Part shown: piece by piece, positions 3,375-5,589 of the stretch
Numbering within the stretch: the stretch's first letter is position 1
Layout: the number at the start of each line of letters is the position of its first letter
NCBI GenBank assembly: GCA_003648395.1
Contig: QMPB01000351.1
Coordinates: forward strand, 1-5,589
DNA: 5,589 nucleotides
Source: Bacteroidota bacterium
Lineage (GTDB): Bacteria > Bacteroidota > Bacteroidia > Bacteroidales > UBA1556
Direction of reading: 5' to 3'
Notes under the pieces: generated by a model
What the model was told of the DNA's origin: nothing
Database searches by the model: none
What the model saw: the letters and a program-made list of their open reading frames with translations, nothing else
Made by a program: the position numbers and the translations under genes

Positions 3375-5075
3375 CTATAATGTGGAGATGATGAAAAGGA
3401 GGACGATTAATCCTCTGAGATAGATGGAAGTTATTTTTGTTTGTCAAGAGAAGTATAGTCTTCTGAATTTGTTTACGGAGAGTTTTGACCCTTCTCTAGA
3501 TAGAATTTCTATTCATCCATTGTCAACATATTTATAGACTATGTTCGGGGCTTTAAAAGAGCATTTGATTAAAAATTGAGATATTAAGGGGTTTATAAGT
3601 CATATAGATGATGAGAAAAAGAAGATTTTTGATTTTATAAATCTGGTTAAAGGATAAAAAATTAAAATAGCTGAAATAATAATTCTAAATATTATTACTC
3701 TTGGTGTGATAATTTTGAAAAGATCTCTAAAATTTATGTTTACATGTGGCTGAATTATTGTTCAATTTAATCATCTTCCTCATGGAATCACGTATAAGGT
3801 TATAATAGTTATAGGTAGGTTTAGATTAGCATCGAAATTAGTGGTGGAATGGTTTGATGGATGGAGTGAAGGGTTTAGTACTATAAATAAAATAAATCGA
3901 ACTGAGTAGATAATTGTTATTATTACTCCTAGTAATATTATTCTAGTAATAAATAAATTAAAGTTAGATTGCAAGGACATTTCAATAATTATATCTTTGG
4001 AGTAGAATCCTGCCATAAATGGAATTCCACATAATGCAATTTTTGAGATAATTATTGCAGCTGTGGTGATAGGTAGATTAGTTAGAACATTTCCAAATTG
4101 CCGAAGGTCTTGGGAGTGCGAAAATTGTAGAATTAAATTTCCTGCACAAATAAATAATAGGGCTTTGAAAATAGCGTGAGTAAGGAGATGGAAAAATGTT
4201 ATGTCAACTTGATTTAGGGATAGACTTGTTATTATTAATCCTAGTTGTCTTAATGTAGATAGGGCAATAATTTTTTTTATGTCAAATTCGGTAATAGCAC
4301 TTAATCCTGCTATAATCATAGTTAAAGATGCAAGAATAGATAGTATTTTTGAAAATGAAGGAATTTGGGATAAAATTGGTCAGAAGCGGAATAGAAGAAA
4401 GACTCCAGCGGTCACTAATGTTGAAGAGTGCACTAATGCTGAAACTGGGGTTGGGGCTGCTATTGCAGCTGGTAATCAAGAAGAAAAGGGAATTTGAGCT
4501 CTTTTTGTTATACCTGCAATAATGATAAATAAAATAATATAGGAAGATAAATTGGAAAAGTGTTGATTTGGTGATCAATTTATTTGATTAAATATTAGTA
4601 TTAATGATAGTAAGATCATAACATCTCCAATTCGATTAGTTAAAACAGTAATAAATCCAGACCTAAGGGCGTTGGGAGTTTGATAGTGAATAATGAGAAG
4701 AAAGGACACTAATCCTAGCCCATCTCAACCTAAAAGTAGAAAAATTAAGTGGGGGATGAAGATTAATATATTTATAGATAAAACAAATAAAATCACTAAT
4801 AAAAGAAAACGTTTTTTATTAGGGTCTTCTTTTATGTAAGAGTTGGCAAATATTAGTACGTTCATAGAAATGAAGAATACTGTTGAGGCAAATAGGAGCC
4901 CATACGAGTCAAAAATTATTTGAAATTTTATATTAACTGATCTGTTGAAAAATATTCTTCATGAGAGTAAAATTATAGAGTTAGGGGTTAAAAAGAGAAA
5001 TGAGGATATTAAAGTTAGAAGAAAACAAATAAATATTATGAAGCTAGAGGAAAGGAAAGAAATTGTTAATATCAT
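3375..5075 (-). CDS. nad5: NADH dehydrogenase subunit 5
   Basis: ND5 is the distal proton-pumping, antiporter-like subunit of complex I, with the long lateral helix of the membrane arm at its C terminus. The frame runs from ATG (5075-5073), directly after trnH, to TAG (3377-3375), 566 residues, normal for the family. Conserved blocks are [12 protein letters not shown] with Asp about 118, [29 protein letters not shown] from His about 216, [34 protein letters not shown] with His about 300 and Lys about 304, and AGFYSKD. TGA reads as Trp at the GWDG site, and AGG sits at a conserved Ser (NALSSG), supporting the invertebrate mitochondrial code. The C-terminal third is variable, as usual. A complete TAG stop is present and trnR follows. 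The gene appears intact. Confidence 0.97.
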
Positions 5076-5138
5076 GGTTGATCACAGAATTGTATCATTG
5101 ACTCCACAGGTCAATATTTTTTATTAAACTAGATCTAC
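5076..5138 (-). tRNA. trnH: tRNA-His, anticodon GUG
   Basis: The acceptor GTAGATC/GATCAAC has one A-A mismatch. TA is followed by D-arm GTTT-AATAAA-AAAT. The anticodon stem TTGAC/GTCAA is perfect with loop CTGTGGA (anticodon GTG). The T-arm is ACA-ATTC-TGT and the discriminator is C. It stands directly before the nad5 ATG, the conserved H-nad5 pair, and would define the 5' end of the nad5 mRNA. Confidence 0.92.
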
Positions 5139-5145
5139 TTAATTT

Positions 5146-5589
5146 TTATTGGTGGTCATTAGCATAAAGAGTAATTAGTAAACAGAAAATGTATGATTGA
5201 ATTAGACAAATTCCTATTTCGAAAAACATGTATACTATATTTAGTGCAAGAAGTATAGCTGTAGAAGGGATAGAGTTTATCAAGGCTCTTGATAAATAAA
5301 TACTGATTAGAGTTATCACGATGTGACCTGCTCTTATATTAGCTGCTAGTCGGAAAGCTAAGGTGATAGGTCGAACTAATAATCTGGTTGTTTCAATAAT
5401 AATAAGGGCAGGATTTAATCAATCAGGAGCTCCACTAGGTAGTAGATTAGCTGTAGTTAAGTAAGGTCTTTTGACTAGGGATGAAATTATTAATGCTGTT
5501 CATAAAGGCATTCCTAAAGAAAATGTAGTGATTAAATGTCTTGTTACAGAAAAGGAGTAAGGAATTAATCCTGATAAATTAGCAGTAAT
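5146..5589 (-). CDS. atp6: ATP synthase F0 subunit 6 (subunit a), 3' part
   Basis: Subunit a forms the proton half-channels next to the c-ring of ATP synthase in the inner mitochondrial membrane. The window holds the last 147 codons in frame and the TAA stop (5148-5146). The N-terminal part, about a third of the usual 230 residues, lies beyond the window edge. Visible signatures are NLSGLIPYSFSVTSHL near the edge, FSLGMPLW, and RPITLAFRLAANMSAGH, whose Arg in FRLAAN is the essential residue facing the c-ring carboxylate. The C-terminal helix MFFEMGICLIQSYIFCLL ends in LYANDHQ. TGA codes Trp and AGA codes Ser. trnH follows after 7 nt, without the trnR that usually stands between them in annelids. 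Confidence 0.97.

Noticed and set aside
4279..4497. Plus-strand frame antisense to nad5, and a similar one at 4945-5127
   Set aside because: They are shadows of the conserved nad5 coding sequence; the products match no known family and nad5 is clearly intact.
955..5589. Nuclear mitochondrial pseudogene (NUMT) origin
   Set aside because: nad4, nad4L, nad5 and atp6 are all open and full-motif under the mitochondrial code and nearly all tRNA stems are intact, so decay is not seen.

Overview
This window is a fragment of an animal mitochondrial genome. It is AT-rich. The protein genes read through only with the invertebrate mitochondrial code: TGA is Trp, ATA is Met, and AGA/AGG fall at conserved Ser positions. 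tRNAs separate the genes and intergenic spacers are very short. All confidently identified genes lie on the minus strand. The backbone atp6-trnH-nad5-...-nad4L-nad4-trnC-...-rrnL resembles the single-strand order of annelids and related lophotrochozoans, so an annelid-like worm is the best guess. The species cannot be read from the sequence.

Layout in transcription order, from high to low coordinates: 3' part of atp6 (5589-5146), trnH, complete nad5 (5075-3375), a tRNA block (R, F, E, P, a degenerate tRNA-like fold that may be L1(UAG), Y, S2, A, L2, T), a 71-nt spacer with a hairpin, nad4L overlapping nad4 by 7 nt (2579-955), trnC, and then a trnV-like gene (824-881). After that comes about 480 nt resembling the 5' part of large-subunit rRNA (350-823), a second trnV-like copy (292-349), and conserved large-subunit rRNA sequence (291-1) running off the window.

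ND4, ND4L and ND5 are proton-pumping membrane subunits of respiratory complex I, and ATP6 is subunit a of ATP synthase. The tRNAs serve mitochondrial translation and, under the tRNA-punctuation model, mark cleavage sites in one polycistronic transcript.

The most unusual part is the left end. Two identical 54-nt trnV-like copies, 532 nt apart, bracket an rRNA-like segment carrying a GGGAAAG domain-I motif. The unmistakable domain-II motif (GTACCTTTTGTATAATGG) lies only beyond the second copy. This suggests either an rrnL gene split by a tRNA or a recent tandem duplication with partial decay. Other points of interest are the rearranged tRNA block, a recurrent AACCAA motif at tRNA junctions (in three cases reading as a discriminator followed by an encoded CCA), and the odd fold between trnP and trnY.
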